DNA of 64,000 bases. Origin: Apilactobacillus micheneri. GTDB taxonomy: Bacteria; Bacillota; Bacilli; Lactobacillales; Lactobacillaceae. Every line of letters starts with the position of its first letter. The stretch's first letter is position 1. The stretch covers positions 186,232-250,231 of the forward strand of contig NZ_POSO01000002.1 of NCBI RefSeq assembly GCF_002993975.1, read 5' to 3'. A model generated the notes under the pieces. That model had not been told where the DNA came from. It was given only the letters and a program-made list of their open reading frames with translations, and searched no databases. Both the position numbers and the translations under genes were made by a program. Of the stretch, positions 27,662 to 36,555 are shown one piece after another.

Positions 27662-28183
27662 TTATATACCCACTTTTGACCTACTAATATTACTACGCAT
27701 ATCAGAATAATCTTTTTGAATTTTGTTTCTAGTCCAAACTTCAATTCCATTCATCAATGTATAACTTTTTAGAACTCGTTTACCATGAATTCTCTTTTTT
27801 GATAACCAAACATATGGGTTTCCATCTTTGTATGGAAATACTTTTCCATTTAAAACATAAGTATTACCGGCAAAGTCCATATCTTTTTTATTAATTTTTT
27901 GGACATATAACATGTATTCATTATTTGATTTATGATTATGAACATCATACAACTTCATACCATCTTGATAAACTGCCTTCTTACCAATATACATATGATA
28001 AGTTTGCCAATCTCCATAATTATTTTGCCCAGATTCATACCAATTTCCTCTGAGTTCCGTTGGAGTTTCATAATGACCCTTATATTTTGCGTAAGTTGGT
28101 TTATTACTAATAACTACAAATAATGTTAAAGCTAAAAGTAATGAACAACAAAAACCAATAATTGATTTTTTATGTAATTCCAT
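27662..28183 (-). CDS. Secreted hypothetical protein, KGHxxTPTELRGNWY family, 173 aa
   Basis: A signal peptide ending near TYA, then KYKGHYETPTELRGNWYE, matches the secreted protein at 16517; the region WLSKKRIHGKRVLKSYT is also shared. ATG at 28183 lies 8 nt after GTGGGGG; the longer frame to 28201 overlaps that site. It is first in a two-gene operon of secreted proteins. Function is unknown. Confidence 0.75.
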   Translation of the reverse strand: MELHKKSIIGFCCSLLLALTLFVVISNKPTYAKYKGHYETPTELRGNWYESGQNNYGDWQTYHMYIGKKAVYQDGMKLYDVHNHKSNNEYMLYVQKINKKDMDFAGNTYVLNGKVFPYKDGNPYVWLSKKRIHGKRVLKSYTLMNGIEVWTRNKIQKDYSDMRSNISRSKVGI

Positions 28184-28247
28184 AAGTATTATCCCCCACA
28201 TTTGATATTTAATTAAATACTAAGCCTAAATTAAACGTATGACAATC

Positions 28248-28276
28248 TTGATTTTAAATGATTTTTATATTATAGT
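28248..28276 (+). promoter_or_regulatory. Promoter of the MarR-GNAT operon
   Basis: TTGATT and TATAGT with a 17-nt spacer; the -10 overlaps the inverted-repeat operator. Confidence 0.75.
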
Positions 28277-28291
28277 TGCATTTGCAACTAT
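28272..28291. promoter_or_regulatory. Inverted-repeat operator, probably MarR autoregulation
   Basis: ATAGTTGC-ATTT-GCAACTAT is a perfect 8-bp inverted repeat over the -10 element and start point, 21 bp before the MarR gene. MarR proteins usually bind such sites and repress their own operon. Confidence 0.7.
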
Positions 28292-28311
28292 ACATCAAGG
28301 AGTGAAAAGTT

Positions 28312-28770
28312 ATGGCGCAAAAAGATATTTTGCGAAATATTGGAACTATCGCTCGTGCATTAGATTCAATTAGTAATATTGAATTTAAAAAATATAATTT
28401 ATCCAAAGGACAATATTTATTTTTAGTGCGGATTTATGAAAATCCAGGAATCATCGCTAAAAGATTAGCTGATTTAGTTTGTGTTGATAAAACAACAGCC
28501 AGTCGATCAATTAATAAATTAATCAAGAATGGCTTAGTTAAAAGAATGGATGATAATAAAAATAAAAAGAATAAACATTTATACGTTAGCGAAAAAGGTA
28601 AAAAAATTTATCCTATCATTAAGCGTGAAAATGAATATTCTAATGATGTAGCTTTAAATGGACTAACTGAAAATGAAATTAACAATCTTAGTGTACTTTT
28701 ATCTAAAGCTACTGAAAATGTTGTAAACAATTGGGACACTGTTAAAAATGGCAGCGTTAGAAAATACTAG
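28312..28770 (+). CDS. MarR-family transcriptional regulator, 152 aa
   Basis: A winged-helix dimeric repressor. Helix-turn-helix IAKRLADLVCVDKTTASRSI (about residues 44-63) is followed by the wing VKRMDDNKNKKNKHLYVSEKG. It follows AAGGAG and is co-transcribed with the acetyltransferase gene 11 nt downstream. It probably represses itself through the inverted repeat in the promoter; the inducer is unknown. Confidence 0.88.
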   Translation: MAQKDILRNIGTIARALDSISNIEFKKYNLSKGQYLFLVRIYENPGIIAKRLADLVCVDKTTASRSINKLIKNGLVKRMDDNKNKKNKHLYVSEKGKKIYPIIKRENEYSNDVALNGLTENEINNLSVLLSKATENVVNNWDTVKNGSVRKY

Positions 28771-28781
28771 GAGGTTTAACT

Positions 28782-29300
28782 ATGAATATTAATATGACAC
28801 CCATCAAGAACGATAATGTTGATACATTAAGAGACATCAGTATTGAAACTTTTAGAGACACATTTGGCGAATATAATAGTGAAGCAGATATGCAAAATTA
28901 CTTTGATACAGCCTACAATGTTGATGAACTAAAAAAAGAAATTAATGATCAAAATAGTAATTTCAAATTTGTTTTTTGTGATCATAAGTTAGCTGGATAT
29001 TTAAAATTAAACATTGGGGATAGCCAGTCAGAACTTAAAGTTAAAGATGCCTTAGAAGTAGAAAGAATTTACATCAAAAAAGAATTTAAAAGAAAAGGTC
29101 TAGGCACATTCTTAATCAACTATGCAATGGAACAAGCCAAAAAGAATGGCCTAAGTAATGTTTGGTTAGGTGTATGGGAAAATAATGAAGCTGCTATTCA
29201 TTTCTATAAAAGAATGGGCTTCAGAGAATTCGATGATCACGTTTTCCAATTAGGTAATGATCAACAAAGAGATTTATTATTCAAGAAAACGGTTAGATAA
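28782..29300 (+). CDS. GNAT-family N-acetyltransferase, 172 aa
   Basis: The acetyl-CoA binding motif RKGLGTFLINYAMEQA (about residues 105-120) follows strand LEVERIYIKKEF; the C-terminal WENNEAAIHFYKRMGFREF is typical of PaiA-like enzymes. It transfers acetyl groups to an amine, perhaps a polyamine or small molecule. GGAGG precedes the ATG. It is the second gene of the MarR operon. Confidence 0.85.
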   Translation: MNINMTPIKNDNVDTLRDISIETFRDTFGEYNSEADMQNYFDTAYNVDELKKEINDQNSNFKFVFCDHKLAGYLKLNIGDSQSELKVKDALEVERIYIKKEFKRKGLGTFLINYAMEQAKKNGLSNVWLGVWENNEAAIHFYKRMGFREFDDHVFQLGNDQQRDLLFKKTVR

Positions 29301-29310
29301 ATAAATGTAA

Positions 29311-29356
29311 AAAAATAAGCGGCTAAATTCATTTTTGAATTTAGTCGCTTATTTTT
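29311..29356. terminator. Bidirectional terminator
   Basis: AAATAAGCGGCTAAATTCA pairs with TGAATTTAGTCGCTTATTT (one G-T) around TTTT. Confidence 0.9.
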
Positions 29357-29360
29357 TATT

Positions 29361-30710
29361 TTAACCTGGTAAAGCTCCTGTTAGTAATTGCACAATTCCG
29401 TATATATCGTCAGGAAATGCCATAATAGCAGCTTCGTCCACTTCTTCTGGAGTCATTTTTTTACTAATAATGATAGAAAACGCATTAGCAATTTGAACTG
29501 ATTGACCACCTAAAATGGTAGCTCCAACAATTTGATGTTCTTTATTTAGAATAATTGTTGCTTCAGATGTATTTCTATCAGCAGGTTCAAACACTAACAT
29601 CCCATATGGAACTTTTTTAATTTCATAGTCATCATTATCTTTAACATCTTGAACCTTTAGTCCAACTTGAGCCAAACGTGGTAATGAGAATAATGCTTCA
29701 GCAATTGGTGGATATTTAATTGCTGGATTATCATCATTTAAAATATCTTTGGCAATGTAATTAGATTCAAAAGTAGCAGTTGGGGTCAACTTAGGTTCTT
29801 TTTTATCGATTGCGTCCCCACTGACAAAGATATTCTTAACACTAGTTCTTAAATGATCATCGACCTGAATTCCTTTAGGACCAGCTGTAATATCTAAATT
29901 ATCTAAGCCTAGATTTTCATAATTAGCAACTCTTCCTGTAGCATCTAACACATAGTCAGTATTAACTTCTAGGCCTTCTTTGGTCTTTAAAACTAAGCCG
30001 TTGTCATTCTTAGTAATTGAATCAACATTTTGATTGAAATCAAAATTGATACCGTTTTTCTTCATTCGCTTTGTTAGTTTTTTAACATATTTAGGATAGA
30101 AATTACGTAATGGTTGATCCGAATGTCCGATTACTTCAACTTCTGCTCCTGCCGCACGTGCTAAATCAGCAAATTCATACGAAATAATCCCGGTCCCAAT
30201 AAAAGTGATATGTTTAGGCATCGTAGGAATGCTTAAAAAGTCACGGCTATCATGTAAATATTCTTGACCTTCAATATTCAATTTAGAAGGACGAAGACCA
30301 GTTCCAATCACAATATAGTCAGTTTCATAAATATCTTCACCAACTTGCACATGATTTTCATCTTTAATTGAACCCCAACCATCAATGATATCAATACCTA
30401 ATTTAGGGAATGATTCTCTGATAGCCTTATGATCAGGATCTGAATCTAACATTTTATGTTTATGCTCCATTAAAGTTGGCCAATCAATTTGCACTTCGAC
30501 TTTTAGACCAGTAGTATTTTCGACTTGGTGTACAACGTCGGCTGGTCGATCTAATAAGAACTTAGCATTACAGCCATAATTGGTACAAGTCCCAAAAATT
30601 TTGTCCCCTTCAATTAAGGCCACCTTTTTACCTTTTTGAGCTAATTTCAAAGCTCCATGCCATGTAGCATGGCCACTACCAATGAACATAACATCATATT
30701 TTTTAGTCAT
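29361..30710 (-). CDS. Class I pyridine nucleotide-disulfide oxidoreductase
   Basis: A 449-residue flavoprotein with N-terminal FAD motif VMFIGSGHATWHGALKLA, redox disulfide GTCTNYGCNAK (Cys about 42 and 47), NAD(P) motif FIGTGIISYEFADLARAAG, second FAD motif NIFVSGDAID and a dimerisation domain. The CTNYGC spacing is that of glutathione, mercuric and similar reductases. The C-terminal His-Glu pair of glutathione reductase and lipoamide dehydrogenase is not apparent (FPDDIYGIV instead), so the disulfide substrate may be small or different. No pyruvate dehydrogenase genes are nearby, which argues against Lpd. It probably serves thiol homeostasis. Confidence 0.8.
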   Translation of the reverse strand: MTKKYDVMFIGSGHATWHGALKLAQKGKKVALIEGDKIFGTCTNYGCNAKFLLDRPADVVHQVENTTGLKVEVQIDWPTLMEHKHKMLDSDPDHKAIRESFPKLGIDIIDGWGSIKDENHVQVGEDIYETDYIVIGTGLRPSKLNIEGQEYLHDSRDFLSIPTMPKHITFIGTGIISYEFADLARAAGAEVEVIGHSDQPLRNFYPKYVKKLTKRMKKNGINFDFNQNVDSITKNDNGLVLKTKEGLEVNTDYVLDATGRVANYENLGLDNLDITAGPKGIQVDDHLRTSVKNIFVSGDAIDKKEPKLTPTATFESNYIAKDILNDDNPAIKYPPIAEALFSLPRLAQVGLKVQDVKDNDDYEIKKVPYGMLVFEPADRNTSEATIILNKEHQIVGATILGGQSVQIANAFSIIISKKMTPEEVDEAAIMAFPDDIYGIVQLLTGALPG

Positions 30711-30879
30711 AATTATTCTTCCTTCTATCTACATTGTTTAGTTGTTAAACAGTGTAGCAAAATTCAAACTAAAAATATCTTAAAAAGCTCACTAAATTAT
30801 GGTGATAATATTAAAAAAATAGTGTTACCATAGATTTGATAAAAATAAAATGGAAAACAATTAATAAGGGGATAATAAA

Positions 30880-31317
30880 ATCAACGATTTAATAAAGAAA
30901 ATATTATTAAATTCAAAATATAGTAATGTCCAATTACATCCATATGAAAATAAATCAAAAGCTGAAGTAAAATATAAAGACAGCTATAGAAGAAAATATT
31001 TTGTGCATAATATTATTAGATGTGATTATTGGGTTAAAGACAAAACCATTAAAAATAAAATATTTCATTATATTGAAGAAGAAGAAAATTCAATCAATTT
31101 AGCTGGTAACAATAACATTTTAAACAAAGATGATTTGGATACCCTATCAAAATCATTAATGCATTTAATTAAAAAATTAAATTATGATACCCAAAAATAT
31201 ATGCAAAATGGTAAAGAATCAATTTCACCATATGTAGATGTCTTTAGAAAAGGTGATAATGCTTTGTTAAGTATTAGATTAGAAGGCATTCACCCTGCTA
31301 AGAAACAAGTAATTTAA
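30880..31317 (+). CDS. Hypothetical protein, 145 codons, apparent AUC start
   Basis: A soluble, basic protein without recognised family; the middle has IEEEENSINLAG and LNKDDLDTLSKSLMHL, the end VDVFRKGDNALLSIRLEGIH. The first standard codon is GTG at 31003, without a ribosome binding site. The frame extends upstream without stop to ATC at 30880, 8 nt after AAGGGG (30866-30871). An in-frame TAA lies just before that site, so only about four codons are available for initiation and ATC is the only near-cognate one. Protein-like sequence continues across the extra 41 codons (KKILLNSKYSNVQLHPYENK). Confidence 0.65.
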   Translation: MNDLIKKILLNSKYSNVQLHPYENKSKAEVKYKDSYRRKYFVHNIIRCDYWVKDKTIKNKIFHYIEEEENSINLAGNNNILNKDDLDTLSKSLMHLIKKLNYDTQKYMQNGKESISPYVDVFRKGDNALLSIRLEGIHPAKKQVI

Positions 31318-31319
31318 AA

Positions 31320-31359
31320 GAAAAAGCTCACTAAGAAAATAATCTTAGTGAGCTTTTTT
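31320..31359. terminator. Bidirectional terminator
   Basis: AAAAAGCTCACTAAGA pairs with TCTTAGTGAGCTTTTTT around a short AT loop, between converging genes. Confidence 0.9.
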
Positions 31360-31360
31360 A

Positions 31361-32737
31361 TTACATATACTTATCAACTAATTGTTCAAAATTCTTATTT
31401 TCTAGTGGGTAAGCAATTGTTTTATAGTTTAGTAAATCAGAATCAGTTACATTATGAGAAATGGAGTTATAACCCCATGAACCAGTTCCAAGGGTTAATG
31501 ATGGATCCATGCCATTAACAATGTCACCAACCCCACCAATTCCACATTGGGTATTAACTAGAATACGACATGCTTTCATAGTTAAGCCAAATTCAGTAAC
31601 TAAGTCATCATCAGTTGTACGAATAGCAGCAGTATGACCTAAACCACCATAGTTCAACAATGCTTCAACAATTCTGAAGGCATCTTTACGGTCATTTGCC
31701 TTATATACTGAAACTACTGGTGATAATTTTTCACCTGATAATAGATAATCTTTACCAATACCAGTTAATTCAGCAGCTAATACTTTAGTATCAGCAGGAA
31801 CTTCAATTCCAGCCATTTCAGCAATCTTAGTAGCAGGACGACCAGCGATTGGGCCATTCACACCACCAGTTTTTTCGTTAAACATAGTTTTAGCTAATTT
31901 TTCTTGATCAGATTCTTTAACAAAGTAAACACCTTTATCAGTTAATTTACCCTTTAAGTCATCATAAATATCATTATCAATAACTAAACTATTTTCAGTG
32001 GCACAAATCATCCCATTATCAAAGGTCTTGGATGCCAAAATATCATTAGCAGCAGCTTCTAAATCAGCTGATTTTTCAACATAAAGTGGACCATTACCAG
32101 GACCAACACCTAATGCTGGTTTACCAGTTGAATAAGCAGCCTTAACCATTGCCGGACCACCAGTAGCTAAAGTAGTTGCGACCCCGTCATTATTAATTAA
32201 TTTATTAGTAGCTTCAATACTTGGTTCAGTAATCCATTGGATACTTTCTTTTGGAGCACCTGCTTTAACAGCAGCATCTAAAACCACTTGAGCAGCTTTT
32301 GATGAACTCTTCATAGCTTGAGGATGGAAACTAAAAATAATTGGATTTCTAGTTTTCATTGCCAAAATAGCTTTGAATAAAGTTGTTGAAGTTGGGTTAG
32401 TAACTGGAGTAATTCCAGCTAAAACACCAAGTGGTTCAGCAACTTGAACAGTTTTTCTTTCACTGTTCTTATCAACAATTCCTACTGTTTTATGGTCTTT
32501 AATGCGATGACCAACTTGACCAGAAGCAAAAATATTTTTAATTGCTTTATCATGAGCAACCCCACGACCAGTTTCTTCATAGGCCATATTAGCTAATTCT
32601 TTACTATGTTCCAAACCAGCTTTTACCATTGCATCCACAATCTTGTCTACTTTTGCTTGATCAAAAGTCATCATCGTTTTCAATGCATCATTTGATTTTT
32701 TTACTAATTCATTAATCATTTCATCAACTTGAACCAT
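31361..32737 (-). CDS. adhE: Acetaldehyde dehydrogenase part of AdhE only (alcohol dehydrogenase half missing)
   Basis: A 458-residue CoA-acylating aldehyde dehydrogenase matching the N-terminal half of bifunctional AdhE (~870 aa). It has GVLAGITPVTNPTSTTLFKA, the glycine loop ATGGPAMVKAAYSTGKPALG, catalytic Cys in DNGMICATENSLV (about residue 243) and C-terminal GTGSWGYNSISHNV. It stops where the linker to the iron-dependent alcohol dehydrogenase begins, and a terminator follows in 2 nt; no trace of the second half is seen. It interconverts acetyl-CoA and acetaldehyde. Loss of the alcohol dehydrogenase domain is a known trait of fructophilic lactic acid bacteria. The start is ATG at 32737 after AAGGAGG. 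A Rex-like operator lies upstream. Confidence 0.9.
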   Translation of the reverse strand: MVQVDEMINELVKKSNDALKTMMTFDQAKVDKIVDAMVKAGLEHSKELANMAYEETGRGVAHDKAIKNIFASGQVGHRIKDHKTVGIVDKNSERKTVQVAEPLGVLAGITPVTNPTSTTLFKAILAMKTRNPIIFSFHPQAMKSSSKAAQVVLDAAVKAGAPKESIQWITEPSIEATNKLINNDGVATTLATGGPAMVKAAYSTGKPALGVGPGNGPLYVEKSADLEAAANDILASKTFDNGMICATENSLVIDNDIYDDLKGKLTDKGVYFVKESDQEKLAKTMFNEKTGGVNGPIAGRPATKIAEMAGIEVPADTKVLAAELTGIGKDYLLSGEKLSPVVSVYKANDRKDAFRIVEALLNYGGLGHTAAIRTTDDDLVTEFGLTMKACRILVNTQCGIGGVGDIVNGMDPSLTLGTGSWGYNSISHNVTDSDLLNYKTIAYPLENKNFEQLVDKYM

Positions 32738-32785
32738 TAAGAACATCCTCCTTCAGAAAAATCCTAATATATGAATACCCTTAAA

Positions 32786-32803
32786 TTGTAACAAATTTCA
32801 CAA
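32786..32803 (-). promoter_or_regulatory. Rex-like operator upstream of adhE
   Basis: TTGTAACAAATTTCACAA fits the redox repressor Rex consensus TTGTGAANNNNTTCACAA with a perfect right half and two differences in the left. It lies 49 bp upstream of the adhE start. Rex control of adhE by NADH/NAD ratio is well known in Gram-positives. Confidence 0.65.
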
Positions 32804-32830
32804 AATGCATTCAACTATTCTGAGACGAAT

Positions 32831-35800
32831 CTAATCAATTTTTTCAGCTTGGTTAATTGATAATAAATATAAGTATTTATCAGTCACTGGTTTATTTAAA
32901 ATATTCGATAATGCTTTCGCATAAAGATTGATTTGACCACGGTATTTTTCAATAATCTTTGCGACATGCTGATCAACATTATGATTACCAATATAATCAG
33001 TTTTGTAATCAAATAAGACTACATGGTCAGAAAATTCTAGATAGCCATCAATAATTCCGTGAATTAATATTTTTTCATCACTATCTTTATCAAAGCCATT
33101 AAAGACTAAGTTAGCATTCATCAACATTGAAAATGGTGCTTCTCGTGATAATTTATCATGATTTTCTAAGATTAATTGTCCTAAATCAGTATCAAATAAT
33201 TTAACCACTTCATCGACATCAATCTTAGCGGCTACTTCTTTAGTAATCACTTGATCTGCCACTAACCTTTCAATTAAATCAATAATTTCTTGATTAGATG
33301 GTCGTTTGGATAAGTCTAATTCTTGTAAAATCAAATGGGTTGCCGTTCCGACTTCAGCCGGACTAGGTTGACTAACTGCTTGCATAAACTGTGGCTCATT
33401 AAAATCACTATTTACATACCGACTACTTTGTTTATTTTCTTGCCAGTCTTCATCGTAGTTCCCTAAAGTGATGTTATCGGGATCTTCAAATAAACGTTTA
33501 ATTTCGGAAACTGATTGATAAGCAGTTGTTTGCGTGGCCACTTGATCTGGATATTGATAATCCATAATTTGATCAATCTTATCGACATTAATATCTTCTG
33601 GTAGTGGTTGCTTAGCTAATTTTTTAAATGCCGCTAACCACTCCTTATTATCAGTGTTATCACCACTAATTAGATTTTTCGATAAATCATTTTGATTATA
33701 AAAGTTTACATCAAATTGCGTTATATCATCATTTAAACCAGTGTAACTAATATCATCCCCAAATTTTTCACGAAAACGTGGATGACGAACTAATGCTGGC
33801 CCAATCCAATCTAAATAATTTTTGGCGCCACTTCTTAAAGCATTGGATAACAAGAGTTCATTACTATGAGCAGCTTTTTGCCAGGCATCAATAATCTTAG
33901 TACGATCATTGCCATTCTTAGTAGCTCCAACAATGAATAATTGTTGTTCCGCACGGGTTAAAGCCACATATAATTTACGCATTTCTTCAGCTAATAGCCC
34001 TTTGTTTTCCACTTGTGTAACAACTTGGCGCTGCAAAGTATCTTCTTTAACTCGATTATTAGGATCTAAATAAGTAATGCCTAAACCTAATTGATCGTTT
34101 AATACATATGGTTGTTTGCTATCTTGTTGATTAAAACCATGGGATGCATCAATCAAAAATACCACTGGGAATTCTAGTCCCTTACTTCCATGAATGGTCA
34201 TAACAGAGACCGCATTAGTATTTTCATCAGCATTGGCCTCATCTAAATCTTCATTTCGTTCTTGCATATGATGAACAAAACGCACGAATTGGAACAATCC
34301 TTTAAAACTAGTTTTTTCATAGTCGAAAGCTCGTTCATAAAGGGCATGTAAATTAGCTTGGCGTTGTTTCCCAGCAGGCATTCCACCTACATAATCTAAG
34401 AAGCCCGTTGTTTGATAAATATGCCAAATCAAATCCACGATTTCATGTTGTTGGGCAATATTTCTAAATTCATTTAATTGTTCTAAAAAGACTTTAATTT
34501 TATCGAAAACTTGATTCCCAAATTCAGTATCCGCAGTTGTTGGATAATCATGCATAAATTTAAGCACCGCATTAAAGTAATCACCAGTTTTAGCATTAAT
34601 CCTTAAGTAAGCTAACTGATTTTCATTCAAACCAACAATCGGTGAACGTAACACTGCAACTAATGGAATATCTTGGTATGGATTATCAATAATACTCAAT
34701 AGTGCCATCATAATTTGAATTTCATTGGTTTTGAAATAGCTTTGCGCTCCATTCACAATTAATGGAATATTATGACTGCCAAAAATATCAGATAAGACTA
34801 AATTATTGTTTCTAGTTGAAGAAATAATGGCAATATCTGAATATTCAACTGGACGCATCGTTTGCTGCTTACGATCATAAACTGGCATTTGTTTATTAAT
34901 CATTTCATCAATTTTTTGTGCAACAATTTCAATTTGTCCATGCGCACTATCTTGAATTTGAAATTGTTCATCAACTGCTTCTTCATCAGCATCTTTGCTT
35001 TCATACATTAATAAATCAACATTCGCCGTTAAATCATCAGGGTACTTCGCACCAGCTTTTAATTTAGCAGCGTCTGTATAGTCAATGTCCCCAATTTGTT
35101 TATCCATAATTTGCGTAAAAATTAGATTAATAAATTCATCAATATTTTTAGCTGAACGGAAGTTATCAGGTAACACGATGGTGTCATCATCTGGATTATC
35201 CATTCGATCAATAAACATTGAAGGATCCGCTAAACGGAAACGATAAATGGATTGTTTAACATCCCCCACCATAAACATATTGCTAGGATTTTGCTTAGCA
35301 ACCGTTGAAATAATGGCATCTTGCAAACGATTATTATCTTGATATTCATCAATCATAATTTCATTATATTGTGATTGTAGAATCTCACGAATACCTTTTG
35401 ATTTTGCATTATCACCACTCAAAATATCATAGGCATAATGTTCCACATCAATAAATTCCAGTGCATGGCGTTTTAACTTCGCTTGTTGATAACTATCACT
35501 AAACGTTAAAACTACTCGTACTAATTTATCCACTAATTTTTTAGAGGCCTGCATGATTGCTAAATTATCAGCTTCATTTAATGCAAAATATTTATCAGGT
35601 AATTTTTGAAAGGCTTTTTTAGCATCATTTCGAATATTTTTAATCCGATCATGAGTAGCTTTATCCACATCGTCATAATCTTTATTGGTGCGAGGGAAAC
35701 TCTTAAATTTAACCTCGCTAAATGTCTTTCTCAAATCATCCCATTTATTTTGTTTTAATGAATCTAAAAGTTGTTGCATTGCTTCAATGTCTAATTGTAC

Positions 35801-36553
35801 GCAAGCAGCTTCTTTTTCTAATCCATTATCTTCGGCAACCGTTTTAGCTGATTCAAATGATAATTTTTGTTGTGCCACTTCATTTTCAATAATGGGTAAC
35901 AAATGTTTTTGGTAAAAATCACTATCGGTAATGGAACCAGCACCAATGTCATAGATATTAGGCGTTTGCTTTAACCATTCGATGGGATCTTGATTAACAT
36001 TGGCATAATCATAGGTTTTGAAAACTAAGTTCGTTAAACCATCGTCAGAACGATCATCCGAGAAGTTTTCCGTTAATTGAGCAAAACTATCATCTTTATC
36101 ATTAGCATACAAATCTTCTCTAACATTTTCCCAGACCTGTTCTTTTAACATTTGGCTTTCCGTCTGGTCTGCTAATAAACGAAAGTTCGGATCTAAGTTA
36201 ATAATATAGTAGTAATTTTGCACAATTTTCTGACAAAAGGCATCTAAAGTTGAAATGTCAGCAACTGGTAAGCGACGTAATTGCTTCACTAAGAAGACCT
36301 TAGTGTCATTATTATCAGTCTGATTAAGCTGTTCACGAAGTGCCGTTTGAATACGATCACGCATTTCTTTCGCTGCTGCTTTAGTAAAAGTTAAAATCAA
36401 CATTTCATCGATATCAATATGTTCATTCAATAACTTATTAATGACTCGATCTACTAACACGCGGGTTTTCCCAGATCCAGCAGATGCTGAAACTAAAACA
36501 TTTTTATCAAAGCGATCAAAGACGGCCTGCTTTTGTGGTTTTGTATATTGCAT
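32831..36553 (-). CDS. rexA: ATP-dependent helicase/nuclease subunit A (AddA/RexA)
   Basis: A 1240-residue UvrD-like helicase with fused RecB-type nuclease. It has Walker A ASAGSGKTRVLVDR (about residues 18-31), Walker B IMIDEYQDNN, helicase motif VMTIHGSKGLEFPVV (about 790), motif VI RKLYVALTRAEQQL and nuclease motif GIIDGYLEF...LFDYKTD near the C-terminus. With RexB it processes DNA double-strand ends for RecA and responds to a Chi site. Its start lies 2 nt after the rexB stop with AAGGGGTG as binding site, so the two are one operon. Confidence 0.93.
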   Translation of the reverse strand: MQYTKPQKQAVFDRFDKNVLVSASAGSGKTRVLVDRVINKLLNEHIDIDEMLILTFTKAAAKEMRDRIQTALREQLNQTDNNDTKVFLVKQLRRLPVADISTLDAFCQKIVQNYYYIINLDPNFRLLADQTESQMLKEQVWENVREDLYANDKDDSFAQLTENFSDDRSDDGLTNLVFKTYDYANVNQDPIEWLKQTPNIYDIGAGSITDSDFYQKHLLPIIENEVAQQKLSFESAKTVAEDNGLEKEAACVQLDIEAMQQLLDSLKQNKWDDLRKTFSEVKFKSFPRTNKDYDDVDKATHDRIKNIRNDAKKAFQKLPDKYFALNEADNLAIMQASKKLVDKLVRVVLTFSDSYQQAKLKRHALEFIDVEHYAYDILSGDNAKSKGIREILQSQYNEIMIDEYQDNNRLQDAIISTVAKQNPSNMFMVGDVKQSIYRFRLADPSMFIDRMDNPDDDTIVLPDNFRSAKNIDEFINLIFTQIMDKQIGDIDYTDAAKLKAGAKYPDDLTANVDLLMYESKDADEEAVDEQFQIQDSAHGQIEIVAQKIDEMINKQMPVYDRKQQTMRPVEYSDIAIISSTRNNNLVLSDIFGSHNIPLIVNGAQSYFKTNEIQIMMALLSIIDNPYQDIPLVAVLRSPIVGLNENQLAYLRINAKTGDYFNAVLKFMHDYPTTADTEFGNQVFDKIKVFLEQLNEFRNIAQQHEIVDLIWHIYQTTGFLDYVGGMPAGKQRQANLHALYERAFDYEKTSFKGLFQFVRFVHHMQERNEDLDEANADENTNAVSVMTIHGSKGLEFPVVFLIDASHGFNQQDSKQPYVLNDQLGLGITYLDPNNRVKEDTLQRQVVTQVENKGLLAEEMRKLYVALTRAEQQLFIVGATKNGNDRTKIIDAWQKAAHSNELLLSNALRSGAKNYLDWIGPALVRHPRFREKFGDDISYTGLNDDITQFDVNFYNQNDLSKNLISGDNTDNKEWLAAFKKLAKQPLPEDINVDKIDQIMDYQYPDQVATQTTAYQSVSEIKRLFEDPDNITLGNYDEDWQENKQSSRYVNSDFNEPQFMQAVSQPSPAEVGTATHLILQELDLSKRPSNQEIIDLIERLVADQVITKEVAAKIDVDEVVKLFDTDLGQLILENHDKLSREAPFSMLMNANLVFNGFDKDSDEKILIHGIIDGYLEFSDHVVLFDYKTDYIGNHNVDQHVAKIIEKYRGQINLYAKALSNILNKPVTDKYLYLLSINQAEKID

Positions 36554-36555
36554 GA

